A stretch of DNA of 64,000 nt from Acidobacteriaceae bacterium (GTDB lineage Bacteria; Acidobacteriota; Terriglobia; Bryobacterales; Bryobacteraceae), in NCBI GenBank assembly GCA_019240475.1, contig JAFAYI010000031.1, positions 434,001-498,000 on the forward strand, given 5' to 3'. The notes beneath the pieces are model-generated. The model made no database searches. It saw only the letters and a list, made by a program, of their open reading frames with translations, and was not told the origin of the DNA. Positions 1 through 7,047 of this stretch are shown one piece after another (positions within the stretch are counted from its first letter, which is position 1; every line of letters begins with the position of its first letter). Both the position numbers and the translations under genes were made by a program.

Positions 1-2
1 CT

Positions 3-1076
3 CTTGCCGCCTCCGCGGCGCTCTCCCGCTTGCCCGCTCGCGCGCTCGCTCAGGAACAACCCTCCGCGCCCGCGCGCAAGTTCGGCTACTGCATCGTCGG
101 ACTCGGACGCATCTCGCTCGGCCACTTCATGCCCGCCTGCCGCATGTCTCAGACTTGCCAGGTCGCCGCGCTCGTCAGCGGCCATCGGGACAAGGCCGAA
201 AAAACCGCCGCCGAATACAACGTCCCACTCAAGAACATCTATAACTACCAGAACTTCGACGAAATCGCCGACAATCCCGCCATCGACGCCGTCTACATCG
301 CGCTCCCCAACAGCATGCACGCCGAATACAGTGTTCGCGCGGCCAACGCCCTCAAGCATGTGCTCTGCGAAAAGCCCATGGCCACCAGCGTCAAGGACGC
401 CCAGAACATGATCGCCGCCTCGAAAGCCGCGAACCGCAAGCTCATGATCGCCTACCGCTGTCAATACGAGCCCACCAACCTCCACGCCATCCAACTCATT
501 CGCGACGGCCGCCTCGGCGTCATTCAAGCCATCGAGAGCGCCAACGGCTTCAATGAACACGCCGGGGAATGGCGCCTGGATAAGAAACTCGCCGGCGGCG
601 GTCCTCTCATGGACGTCGGCATCTACTCGCTAAACGCTTGCCGCTACCTCACCGGCGAAGAACCTGCGTCCCTTGAGGCCTATTGTTCGGTGATCGATAA
701 AGACACTCGCTTCCGCGATGTCGAGGAAACCTGTTCCTGGACCATGAAGTTCCCCTCCGGCATACTCGCCTCCTGCAACACCACCTACGGCGCCAACATG
801 CCCGGCTTCTTCCGCGTCCACGGCTCCAAGGGCATGATCCACATGGAGCCTGCCTTCGCCTACGAAGGTCTCCGCCTTACCGCCAAAATTCAAGGCGAGC
901 CTCCCATCGACGAGCCCAACCAGCAAAAAGATCCCTACCAGTTCCTACTCGAAGCCGACGATTTCGCCGATTGCTGCATCCACGGCAAAGAGCCCAAGGC
1001 CAATGGCGAAGAAGGTCTCCGCGACATGCAGTATATGGCCCAGATCTACAAATCCTGCGGCCGCTCGCTAGGCTGA
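3..1076 (+). CDS. Gfo/Idh/MocA-family NADP oxidoreductase, Tat-exported, 5' end outside the window
   Basis: The reading frame is open to the left edge, and its first residues (LAASAALSRLPARALAQEQ) look like the tail of a Tat or Sec signal peptide, so the true start lies outside the window. A Rossmann fold follows (GLGRISLGHF), then the family EKPMA motif, which carries the catalytic lysine, and GGGPLMDVGIYSLNACRYL with the D-x3-Y pair seen in glucose-fructose oxidoreductases. The protein is probably a periplasmic sugar or polyol oxidoreductase with bound NADP. The substrate cannot be told from sequence. A TTG at 30 is in frame but would cut through the signal peptide. Confidence 0.85.
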   Translation, partial: LAASAALSRLPARALAQEQPSAPARKFGYCIVGLGRISLGHFMPACRMSQTCQVAALVSGHRDKAEKTAAEYNVPLKNIYNYQNFDEIADNPAIDAVYIALPNSMHAEYSVRAANALKHVLCEKPMATSVKDAQNMIAASKAANRKLMIAYRCQYEPTNLHAIQLIRDGRLGVIQAIESANGFNEHAGEWRLDKKLAGGGPLMDVGIYSLNACRYLTGEEPASLEAYCSVIDKDTRFRDVEETCSWTMKFPSGILASCNTTYGANMPGFFRVHGSKGMIHMEPAFAYEGLRLTAKIQGEPPIDEPNQQKDPYQFLLEADDFADCCIHGKEPKANGEEGLRDMQYMAQIYKSCGRSLG

Positions 1077-1094
1077 AGATTAACCATCGTGGCG

Positions 1095-1114
1095 AATTAT
1101 CCCGTTGAACATAC
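1095..1114 (+). repeat. Left terminal inverted repeat of the IS1595-type element
   Basis: AATTATCCCGTTGA at 1095-1108 is the exact complement of 4707-4720. After one unpaired A at 1109, CATAC at 1110-1114 matches GTATG at 4702-4706. Confidence 0.75.
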
Positions 1115-1138
1115 GCCTTAGGAAGAGGCTATGATCGG

Positions 1139-2016
1139 GTCTGCGGCCTCATTGACGAAGCATACCGGCTGAGCGGCGAAACCACGCGCGAGGGACTGTA
1201 CAAGTGCGCTGGATGCCGCGCTCCGTTCACGGTGACGATGGGCACGATTTTCGAAGACTCTCACATTCCGCTTCACAAGTGGCTGTTCGCGATTTACCTG
1301 ATGTGCTCCTCAAAGAAGGGCATGAGCGCCCATCAACTCTGGCGCAATCTGTGGGGCGTAGACGAAGAGACCGGCAAACAGAAGGGCAGCTATAAAACGG
1401 CATGGTCCATGGCGCATCGCATTCGTTGGGCACTCGGGCAGGAACCAGTGGCCGACAAGCTGAAAGGCACCTTCGAAATCGATGAAGTTTGGATCGGCGG
1501 CAAGCAGCGCTTCGGGCCGTACAAAACAGAGGACGGCGAGAATCCCCGCTGGGGCAGAAACACGCGCGACAACAAAACGCCAGTGACAACGATCCTTCAT
1601 CGTGACGGGAATGTCCGCTCGTTCCCGAAGATCACCGGCGAACAGTTGCGCCCAATTCTCAGCGGAATGGTCGAGCAAGCCGAGTCGCATATCATGACCG
1701 ATTCCGCAAACAAGCTCAAGCTCTCAAAATATGGTGGAAGCAGAGCGCCGTGAATCACTCCGTCCGAGAATATGCGCGTCACGTAGACGGCTTAACCGTC
1801 ACGACCAACACGGTCGAAGGCTACTTTTCGATCATTCGTCGGGGCATCGATGGCGTCTATCACCATGTGGGACGGCAATACCTCGGTCAATACCTACGCG
1901 AGTTCGACTTCCGCTACAACGTTCGCAAGCTGAACGACCGCGACCGGAACATCGTGGCTCTCAAGAAGACACGCGGCAAGCGGCTGATGCTGAAAGAGCC
2001 AAAAGCAGCGAAGTAG
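1139..2016 (+). pseudogene. IS1595-family (ISXO2-like) transposase, N-terminally deleted and frameshifted
   Basis: The first frame, open from 1109, reads VCGLIDEAYRLSG and then LYKCAGCRAPFTVTMGTIF. This is the second half of the zinc ribbon that precedes ISXO2 transposases; the first CxxC knuckle and roughly 40 residues before it are missing. The DDE core follows with EIDEVWIGGK and IMTDSANKL. Near 1725-1737 the frame shifts, and the rest (AVNHSVREYA, TNTVEGYFSIIRRG, REFDFRYN) continues in the next frame to 2016. Because a single chain containing all acidic residues cannot be made without frameshifting, the enzyme is almost certainly inactive. Confidence 0.85.
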
Positions 2017-2095
2017 TTTCTAACACGATTTCCACAAACAAAGCGGACATTTTGTGTTCTTCACACAAGCACGCCAGAAAATGTTTCTAACAGTC

Positions 2096-2239
2096 TTGAC
2101 AGGCGCTGTATGTTGCTGCTACGTTCCATGATGTAGGGATTTCTCGTAGTACCACTGGTACGAAGGGGCAGTTTCTCTTTCGAGGGGTTCACCCACGCTC
2201 CGAGAAGGGAAAGCTCAGGTGACGGGCCTGAGCTTTTGT
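2096..2239 (+). promoter_or_regulatory. Promoter and folded leader ending in an intrinsic terminator (attenuator-like)
   Basis: A consensus -35 (TTGACA, 2096-2101) is followed 18 bp later by a weak -10 (TACGTT, 2120-2125). The transcript would then run through a hairpin GTACC/GGTAC (2149-2153/2157-2161), a stem TTCTC/GAGAA (2173-2177/2202-2206) enclosing GGG-TTCA-CCC, and a terminator whose AAGCTCAGG/CCTGAGCTT stem (2211-2219/2227-2235) is followed by a short T run. An ORF with a good ribosome site starts 25 bases later. The arrangement is that of a riboswitch or attenuator, but no known class was recognised. Confidence 0.45.
2211..2239 (+). terminator. Intrinsic terminator upstream of the small ORF
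   Basis: A perfect 9-bp stem (AAGCTCAGG with CCTGAGCTT) has a 7-base loop and runs into a T-rich tail. It lies between the cargo promoter and the first cargo ORF, so it may be conditional. Confidence 0.6.
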
Positions 2240-2263
2240 ATCGGTTGCGAGAAAGGAGCCACC

Positions 2264-2365
2264 ATGCGAAAAATCCGCATTCCCTGTATCGAGGGCTTCG
2301 TTCCGCCCCGGCGCCAAGTTATTGAAATCCGGCAAATGGAAGACGGTTCCCATGAGGTCACCTAA
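2264..2365 (+). CDS. 33-aa small protein, first cargo ORF of the element
   Basis: ATG at 2264 is preceded by AAGGAG six bases upstream, the best ribosome site in the element. The product begins MRKIRIPCIEGFVPPRRQ and ends DGSHEVT. It is basic, has one cysteine and matches no family I recognise. Its stop codon lies inside the left arm of a perfect 16-bp hairpin (2358-2395), so translation through the end of the ORF would melt that hairpin. It may be a leader peptide or a short functional protein. Confidence 0.4.
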   Translation: MRKIRIPCIEGFVPPRRQVIEIRQMEDGSHEVT

Positions 2366-2395
2366 AAACCTCCTTAACAGGAGGTTTTTAGGTGA
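2358..2395 (+). repeat. Perfect 16-bp inverted repeat overlapping the end of the small ORF
   Basis: The arm 2358-2373 (TCACCTAAAAACCTCC) pairs completely with 2380-2395 around a TTAACA loop. There is no T tract after it, so a simple terminator is not the only reading; it could be an mRNA stability element or a protein-binding site. It sits between the 33-aa ORF and the winged-helix gene. Confidence 0.6.
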
Positions 2396-2492
2396 ACCCG
2401 GAGCGGCGGGCAGCGCCAACTGCCTCCCTTTCCGCCTTGATTTTATGTTACGTCCCCGTTGCGCTGTCAACAGTAGAAAGAGGTTGCATACT

Positions 2493-2897
2493 ATGAACAC
2501 CAATAAACTTCGGGAAGCGCTTGCCGAAATGGAAGCGGAACGGATCATTCTCGATGCCGGAATCGTGGCGGTTCGCGGGGTGATCGAACATATCGAGGCC
2601 AGTACGGAAGCAAGAACCCCGGTCAGCATCACGGTTACCACTGGGGAACAGCAACGTTCGTACATTGACGACGCGGTAGAAATCTACCGGTCTATTGGGA
2701 AGCCCGTGCATGTTAAAGACATGACCGAACGCGCTTCGCAGATACGTGGCGTTGAGGTTAACAGGGCGTCTATCGAGTCGAGCTTCATTCGCCACATTCG
2801 TAAATCAAACCATCCGCGTCTGGCGAAATTTGGCCGTAGTCTATTCGGCCTCGCGGAATGGAAGCATTCACAGCCTACGCTTGCTCAGATCGCATAA
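2493..2897 (+). CDS. 134-aa protein with C-terminal HARE-type winged helix
   Basis: The start is placed at ATG 2493 (MNTNKLREALAEMEAERI) with AAAGAGG upstream; the longer frame runs through the 2358-2395 hairpin and is unlikely to be translated. Residues 1-35 form an amphipathic, probably coiled-coil helix. Residues 52-125 (IDDAVEIYRSIGKPVHVKDM ... HPRLAKFGRSLFGLAEW) match the helix-hairpin pattern of HARE-HTH winged-helix domains found with restriction enzymes and chromatin proteins. It is probably a DNA-binding or adaptor protein carried by the element. Family membership is inferred from pattern only. Confidence 0.6.
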   Translation: MNTNKLREALAEMEAERIILDAGIVAVRGVIEHIEASTEARTPVSITVTTGEQQRSYIDDAVEIYRSIGKPVHVKDMTERASQIRGVEVNRASIESSFIRHIRKSNHPRLAKFGRSLFGLAEWKHSQPTLAQIA

Positions 2898-2909
2898 CGC
2901 TTTGAGCGA

Positions 2910-2990
2910 GCGGCGGTGATGGAATGCAGACATGCCAGTGTTGGACACTGGTGAGCTTAGGCTCATGCCCCTGCGAGTCGGGTCCGCCGC
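2910..2990. other. Predicted multi-branch structured RNA segment
   Basis: An outer stem, GCGGCGG (2910-2916) with CCGCCGC (2984-2990), encloses an inner stem made of GCAG/CTGC (2926-2929/2971-2974) and CATG/CATG (2931-2934/2964-2967). Two adjacent hairpins cap it: CCAGTG-TTGGA-CACTGG (2935-2951) and GAGC-TTAG-GCTC (2953-2964). The last hairpin competes with the inner stem for one base. The segment fills almost the whole gap between the winged-helix gene and the DUF3800 gene. Strand and function are unknown; pairing was found by eye. Confidence 0.45.
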
Positions 2991-3020
2991 ACCACTAGCT
3001 AGCGTTTGGCATAAACAATC

Positions 3021-3791
3021 GTGCATCTAGTCTACATTGATGAGTCAGGAAACATCGGTGCCATAGCAGGTGGGGGCACCCTTACGTTCACACTTGGATG
3101 CGTGCTTGTGGAGGCTCGTAAATGGCCAGATGTCTTTGACGACCTTATTCAGTACCGCCGATTCCTCAAGGACCGGTTTGGGATTCCAGTTCGTGCCGAG
3201 ATTAAAGCGAATTACCTCCTGCACAATGGCGGCCCGTTTCGCCAATTCAAATTGAGCGAAAGAGCCCGTTTTGCTGTTTACCGAGGCATGATGCGGCTTC
3301 AGTCAAAGTTGGGGATTTGGTCATTTGCCGTCGTTGTACGAAAAGATGTTATGGGAACACGTGGCTTGCCGGGTGACCCCCGAGAGATAGCCTGGGAATT
3401 CTTACTTCAGCGGCTTGAGAGATTCACCACGAAAACTGGCACGCAGGCGATGTTGATTCATGACGAGGGCGAGGGAGGAATCATCAGGTCGCTGGCTAGA
3501 AAGGCGCGACGTGCCGGCATTGCGGGGAGCGCTTTCGGTTCTGGCGTACTCAAGCGACCGGCGAGATTAATTCTCGATGACCCAAGCAGTAGAAAATCGC
3601 ATGAATCCTACTTTGTTCAGTTGGCCGATCTGGATGCGTATGCTGCCTTCCGGCACTACTATCCCCCGCCTCCAAGAAACAACATCGCGGTTGTATCGAG
3701 CAGTATGTGGAACGAATTGGGAACGGCAAGATATGCGCCCGTCAACGAATTTGCGGGCGGGACGCCTGGAATCGTGGTTTGGCCAAAGTAG
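3021..3791 (+). CDS. DUF3800 domain protein
   Basis: This 256-aa protein opens with HLVYIDESGN and has QLADLDAYAAF near residue 203, the two hallmark acidic motifs of DUF3800. That family is thought to have an RNase H-like fold and often travels with mobile elements and defence loci. The start is GTG at 3021 with no clear ribosome site; translation may depend on the structured segment just upstream. The gene is followed directly by a perfect hairpin. Its job in the element is unknown; a nuclease role is inference. Confidence 0.75.
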   Translation: MHLVYIDESGNIGAIAGGGTLTFTLGCVLVEARKWPDVFDDLIQYRRFLKDRFGIPVRAEIKANYLLHNGGPFRQFKLSERARFAVYRGMMRLQSKLGIWSFAVVVRKDVMGTRGLPGDPREIAWEFLLQRLERFTTKTGTQAMLIHDEGEGGIIRSLARKARRAGIAGSAFGSGVLKRPARLILDDPSSRKSHESYFVQLADLDAYAAFRHYYPPPPRNNIAVVSSSMWNELGTARYAPVNEFAGGTPGIVVWPK

Positions 3792-3792
3792 A

Positions 3793-3815
3793 AGGACCTC
3801 CGAAACGGAGGTCCT
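3793..3815 (+). terminator. Hairpin after the DUF3800 gene
   Basis: AGGACCTCCG (3793-3802) pairs perfectly with CGGAGGTCCT (3806-3815) around an AAA loop and begins at the stop codon. It has no T tract, so it may stabilise the mRNA end rather than stop transcription by itself. Confidence 0.55.
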
Positions 3816-4274
3816 AAGGGAAGACCTACCCCGAGCTCAGGCCCGGTTCAGTCCTCAGTGAATTATCTTACCAGCGACTTCTAGAACATTTTAGCTCAAA
3901 CTTGTTTGCTTGTCTACTACCATGAGTTGAGCGGGCAAACCCTTTCTCTGCCAAAACTTTTGGGGCATACTGAGGTGAAATGCCACGCCCGGCAATAACA
4001 TTCACATCCCGCTATCTGAGCGCGAAGCCGTTCGGCTTCTCGGCAAGGTGAAGCCCACGGCTGAGATGCCGAGACCAGAGGCGAAGTCTACCGGCCCGAA
4101 AGAGAAAAGCGGCAAAAGACGTTCACCCACAAAGGCGTAATCCCTGATCCCGATCTCGGAATCAAAGGCTTTCGCCGCACACATCGCACCCATTCACAAC
4201 CTCAGCGCTTATGTTGTTCGACAGAGGATTCGGAATTACTTCAAAGTGGATCAGTCCTCTGCACGACTTCTCGA

Positions 4275-4379
4275 CTATGCCGTCGTAATGGTGTTCCGGC
4301 AATCTGTTTGCCCTTGTTTGCATGCGGGGCAGTTTGGGTCGTTCGGCTTATGATCTAAGCCATTCGGTCTCAGTTTCAT
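4275..4379 (-). CDS. 34-aa small ORF with CPAC motif (tentative)
   Basis: ATG at 4379 has AAGGAG five bases upstream on the minus strand. The product starts MKLRPNGLDHKPNDPNCPAC and has a third cysteine eight residues later (QTDC). It is short and unrecognised; the good ribosome site and clustered cysteines are the only support. Confidence 0.25.
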   Translation of the reverse strand: MKLRPNGLDHKPNDPNCPACKQGQTDCRNTITTA

Positions 4380-4471
4380 CGCATCTCCTTCACAGGAGAC
4401 GATAGCCGAAATCTAGAGAATCGCGAACAGCTTATCTCAATTCCTTTCATGCCTATGTTTTCGGCATTGAT

Positions 4472-4678
4472 TCACCGATTCGACAATGACGTTCGTACCG
4501 GAGAAACCCGGAAAAGCGACAGCCATTTTCTACGAAGTAACTCGGTGAGGATGGCGGCATATTCGTCGTCGCTCAGTCCCACGCTGCATGCCAGACACGT
4601 GCGCCTTTTTAAGCGTCTGAACGTATAGCAAACTGCGACCCCTAGCGAACGGCAATGCGGCCGCACCTTTGTAGGCAC
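4472..4678 (-). CDS. 68-aa basic cysteine-containing ORF at the right end (tentative)
   Basis: Reads inward from the right inverted repeat. Residues 6-32 hold four cysteines (PHC, VAVC, RTCLAC) in a basic context, followed by an acidic helix (GLSDDEYAAILTELL). It could be a small zinc protein or chance. The start is an alternative codon without a clear ribosome site. Confidence 0.2.
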   Translation of the reverse strand: MPTKVRPHCRSLGVAVCYTFRRLKRRTCLACSVGLSDDEYAAILTELLRRKWLSLFRVSPVRTSLSNR

Positions 4679-4701
4679 CCGCGTAACATATCACATGTCG
4701 G

Positions 4702-4720
4702 GTATGTCAACGGGATAATT
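4702..4720 (-). repeat. Right terminal inverted repeat of the IS1595-type element
   Basis: GTATG then TCAACGGGATAATT, the complement of the left end at 1095-1114 apart from one extra base there. Confidence 0.75.
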
Positions 4721-4742
4721 AACGATCGTGTTAACTAAGCTC

Positions 4743-4787
4743 TTGACGCCTCGCCTCCCTTGCCATACAATTAACCAGATGGTTAAT
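4743..4787 (+). promoter_or_regulatory. arsR-type promoter with palindromic operator, leaderless start
   Basis: TTGACG (4743-4748) and TACAAT (4766-4771) are separated by exactly 17 bp. An 18-bp palindrome, ATTAACCA-GA-TGGTTAAT (4770-4787), begins at the -10 box and covers the ATG at 4779. Transcription would start at about 4778, so the mRNA would be leaderless or nearly so. A repressor on the palindrome would block both the -10 box and the start site, which suggests autoregulation by the ArsR protein it precedes. Confidence 0.7.
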
Positions 4788-5123
4788 AATCCGGCGCGCC
4801 TCAGCGCCGTGTTCGCCGCTCTCGCCGACCCCACCCGTCGCCGCATCCTCGCGCGCCTCTACGGTTCTGGCGAAGAGCCCGTCTCCGATCTCGCTAAGCC
4901 CTTCCGCATCTCTTCTCCCGCCATTTCGCGTCATCTTCGCGTGCTCGAAAGCGCCCGCCTCATTGATCGCCGCCGCCGCGGCCGCCTTCACCTCATCCGT
5001 GCTCGCGCCGCCGGTCTTAAGCCCGCTCAGGATTGGATCGCTCAAGTCTCCGCCGCCTGGACCTTCAGCTTCGATAAGCTCGAGCGCCTGCTTCGCGACC
5101 AACAATCAAAGGAGTCCAAATGA
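4779..5123 (+). CDS. ArsR/SmtB-family winged-helix repressor
   Basis: This 114-aa protein has the ArsR fold: FAALADPTRRRILARL, then the recognition region ISSPAISRHLRVLESARLI, then the beta-wing DRRRRGRLHLIRA. No CxC metal-binding motif is present, so it belongs to the non-metal subgroup usually paired with AHSA1 proteins. ATG 4779 is chosen over the longer frame because it lies at the predicted transcription start. Its stop overlaps the next ATG (ATGA), giving translational coupling with the AHSA1 gene. Confidence 0.9.
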   Translation: MVNNPARLSAVFAALADPTRRRILARLYGSGEEPVSDLAKPFRISSPAISRHLRVLESARLIDRRRRGRLHLIRARAAGLKPAQDWIAQVSAAWTFSFDKLERLLRDQQSKESK

Positions 5124-5590
5124 AATCAAACGTAGAAGTTCACGGAAGCCGCCTCCAGATCACTCGCCTCTTCGAGGCTCCGCGCCAAGTCGTCTTCTCC
5201 TGGTGGACACAGGCCCAAAAACTCCGGCAATGGTCCGGCTGCGAAGCCGCCACCCGCTGCGATTTTCAGGTCGATTTCCGCGTTGGCGGCAACTTCACGC
5301 AAACCATGGAGATCACCCCGCCGTCCGGCGCCCCGTGCGAGTTCACCGTCACCGGCACGTATGAAGAGATCGTCGAGCCTGAAAAGATCGTCTACCGCGC
5401 CAACCTTGGTCCAACCGTCACGCGAGTCACCGTTGAGTTTTTCGACCACCGCGGCCAAACAAAACTGGTTCTCACTCACGAAGGGCTTCCCGACGAAAGC
5501 TTCCAAAAAAATGTCGCGCAAGGAACGTCCGAATCGCTCGACAAACTGGAAGCCCTTGTCTCTGCCCCGGCGGCGGTCCATCTGTCATGA
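5120..5590 (+). CDS. SRPBCC/AHSA1-domain protein
   Basis: The 156-aa product matches the Aha1/START-like helix-grip fold: RLFEAPRQVVFSWWTQAQKL at the N-terminus, then a central RVGGNFTQTME strand pair and a TKLVLTHEGLPDE segment. Such proteins bind hydrophobic ligands and are typically encoded with an ArsR repressor that may respond to the same ligand. It overlaps both neighbours by 4 bp (ATGA), so the three genes form one tight operon. Confidence 0.9.
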   Translation: MKSNVEVHGSRLQITRLFEAPRQVVFSWWTQAQKLRQWSGCEAATRCDFQVDFRVGGNFTQTMEITPPSGAPCEFTVTGTYEEIVEPEKIVYRANLGPTVTRVTVEFFDHRGQTKLVLTHEGLPDESFQKNVAQGTSESLDKLEALVSAPAAVHLS

Positions 5591-6006
5591 ACATCCCGCG
5601 CATCTTCCTCGCCGCCCTGGGCGGCTTCGTCGCTTACTTTGTCCTCGGCTTCTTATCGTTCGCCCTTCTGCCGCTCGCCGCAGAATTCCGCAACTATCCC
5701 GCCATCTACCGTTCGCCCGAGCAGATGAAGACCGTCATGCCGCCTGGCATGGCCGCCATGTTCGTCGCCATGCTCGTTCTTGCCGTGCTCTACTCCATGC
5801 TCTATCGAGGCAACTCGGGCGCCATGGAAGGTCTTCGCTTCGGCGCTCTCATCGGCCTCTTCGCCGTCTGCGCCTTTGTCCTGCACAACTGGGTAAACCT
5901 CAACATCGGCTTGAAGCTCACGCTGCAACAGGCCATCGCCTATTTCATCGAGTGGACCGTGGTTGGCTTGGTCATCGGTCTCATTTACCGCCCCGCGGCT
6001 CGCTAG
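5587..6006 (+). CDS. Small four-helix membrane protein of the ArsR/AHSA1 operon
   Basis: This 139-aa product has four hydrophobic segments (about 5-28, 57-74, 86-103 and 117-134). It shows no family motif beyond the general look of small DUF-type inner-membrane proteins. It is translationally coupled to the AHSA1 gene through an ATGA overlap. It may be a permease-like or ligand-binding partner, but nothing in the sequence proves that. Its 3' end overlaps the convergent gene by 26 bp. Confidence 0.75.
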   Translation: MNIPRIFLAALGGFVAYFVLGFLSFALLPLAAEFRNYPAIYRSPEQMKTVMPPGMAAMFVAMLVLAVLYSMLYRGNSGAMEGLRFGALIGLFAVCAFVLHNWVNLNIGLKLTLQQAIAYFIEWTVVGLVIGLIYRPAAR

Positions 6007-6739
6007 GCGCGCTACTCGCCGAAGGCGTCGTTGCTCCGCCTCGCCGCCGGGGCATCCCCGCTGCGAACGCCCCGAGGGCCACTAATTCGCCCACCCCAAA
6101 CAACCACCAGTGGAATGCGTTTGGATTCCCCCCACTCGCCGTATTCCGAAAATCCGCGACGAACGCGGCGAACACCAGCGCGCCGCCCAACCACACGCCG
6201 CACCATCCGGCCGCGCCCATATGAAGCGGCCTGCCAGCGTGCTCCCGCCCCAGCGCGATCCACCCCGCCCCGATCATCGAAATCGACACCAGCACCGGCG
6301 CGAGCACCGGTCCCACCCACGGCGCGGGCAGCAGAAATAAGATGTCCCACGTCAGAAGCGACGCCGGCCAGCCCAACAACAATTTCAGGAACACGTAAAA
6401 AGATAAGTCCCAAATGCCGAAGCACAGCACAAACGCCGCCAGCCACTCTCGCGGCCTCCGCGTCGCCGCCACAGCCGCGCCCGCCAGCATCAGCAGCGTC
6501 GCCAGCTCGCGCCCGAGCTCTATCTTCAGCCGCGCGACATACTCCGGCCCCAGCGCCCGAAGCTGCTCGACCGATAACAGCGGGAACAGGTCGCCTGCCG
6601 TCGCCGAATAGTAATGCGCCCGCAGCGGCGCGTACATCGACCGCAAATACGCGACCACCGCTGCCTCCACATATCCGAACGCGATCGCAAACAGCGCCAA
6701 TCCGGCCATCATGCGCCAGAACGATCCGCTTCTCCGCAC
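5981..6739 (-). CDS. Hypothetical multi-pass membrane protein (252 aa)
   Basis: About six hydrophobic segments starting at residues 9, 76, 103, 135, 178 and 205. The N-terminal MRRSGSFWRMMAGLALFAIA is a typical first membrane helix with positive residues inside. The last 25 residues are polar and low in complexity. No catalytic motif was recognised. It is encoded convergent to the ArsR operon and downstream of the sulfite dehydrogenase genes on the same strand, 12 bp after the heme protein, so it could be co-transcribed with them. Confidence 0.7.
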   Translation of the reverse strand: MRRSGSFWRMMAGLALFAIAFGYVEAAVVAYLRSMYAPLRAHYYSATAGDLFPLLSVEQLRALGPEYVARLKIELGRELATLLMLAGAAVAATRRPREWLAAFVLCFGIWDLSFYVFLKLLLGWPASLLTWDILFLLPAPWVGPVLAPVLVSISMIGAGWIALGREHAGRPLHMGAAGWCGVWLGGALVFAAFVADFRNTASGGNPNAFHWWLFGVGELVALGAFAAGMPRRRGGATTPSASSAPSEPRGGK

Positions 6740-6751
6740 TCCAATGCGCCC

Positions 6752-7042
6752 TTACTTCGAACCGTCTCCGGAACGCTCCGGCTTCGGTACCGGCTTCGTA
6801 TCCGGATACTCCTGCGCGAGGTAATCGAGCAGCGCCTGCCGGTTCTTAATAATCGCTCCCCAGCGCTCCATCTTGTCCAGCTCCTTGCTCCACGCCGCTG
6901 CCGATAGCCGCTGCGATTCCACCAGCCGAAGGCTATGGCACGGCACGCACCCGCGCTGCATTTCCTGCTTGCCCGCCGCCGTATCCTGCCCCTGCGCCGC
7001 CGCTCCCAACGCCACCGCCGCCGCAAGCCAAACCGTTCGCAT
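6752..7042 (-). CDS. Exported c-type cytochrome subunit of a sulfite dehydrogenase (SorB-like)
   Basis: This 96-aa product has a signal peptide (MRTVWLAAAVALGAAAQGQ) and one heme c site, CVPCH, at residues 32-36. A C-terminal helix (LLDYLAQEYP) resembles the end of small class I cytochromes. ATG 7042 is used; the longer frame is antisense noise. It starts 5 bp after the molybdopterin oxidoreductase gene, so the two probably form a SorAB-type sulfite:cytochrome c oxidoreductase in the periplasm. The distal methionine ligand is not obvious: the nearest candidate is in KMERWG. Confidence 0.8.
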   Translation of the reverse strand: MRTVWLAAAVALGAAAQGQDTAAGKQEMQRGCVPCHSLRLVESQRLSAAAWSKELDKMERWGAIIKNRQALLDYLAQEYPDTKPVPKPERSGDGSK

Positions 7043-7047
7043 GGTCC

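Larger units (their letters stand above)
3816..4701. other. Right part of the element, no convincing long gene
   Basis: About 890 bases with no ORF that has clear family features. Composition and frequent stops in all frames suggest decayed sequence. The only coding candidates are two short ORFs on the minus strand (4275-4379 and 4472-4678), entered separately. A short plus-strand reading frame from ATG 3980 (MPRPAITFTSRYLSAKPFGF) stops after 23 codons. Confidence 0.5.
1092..4722 (+). mobile_element. IS1595-type insertion element with passenger genes (probably immobile)
   Basis: The segment is bounded by inverted repeats. The left end has AATTATCCCGTTGA(A)CATAC at 1095-1114 and the right end has its complement at 4702-4720; 14 bp are identical and one extra base interrupts the rest. 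Just outside lie near-identical direct repeats, CCATCGTG (1084-1091) and CGATCGTG (4723-4730). IS1595 elements make 8-bp target duplications, so this fits an old insertion between the oxidoreductase and arsR genes. Inside are a decayed ISXO2-type transposase and cargo: a 33-aa ORF, a winged-helix protein, a folded RNA-like segment and a DUF3800 protein. The exact ends are inferred. Confidence 0.7.

Noticed and set aside
2189..2665. Minus-strand ORF of 158 codons across the element's leader
   Set aside because: Crosses the terminator, two hairpins and the small ORF; no ribosome site or recognisable domain.
3793..3815. Hairpins of the element as integron attC sites
   Set aside because: No integrase and no conserved attC core sequences; the perfect stems differ from each other.
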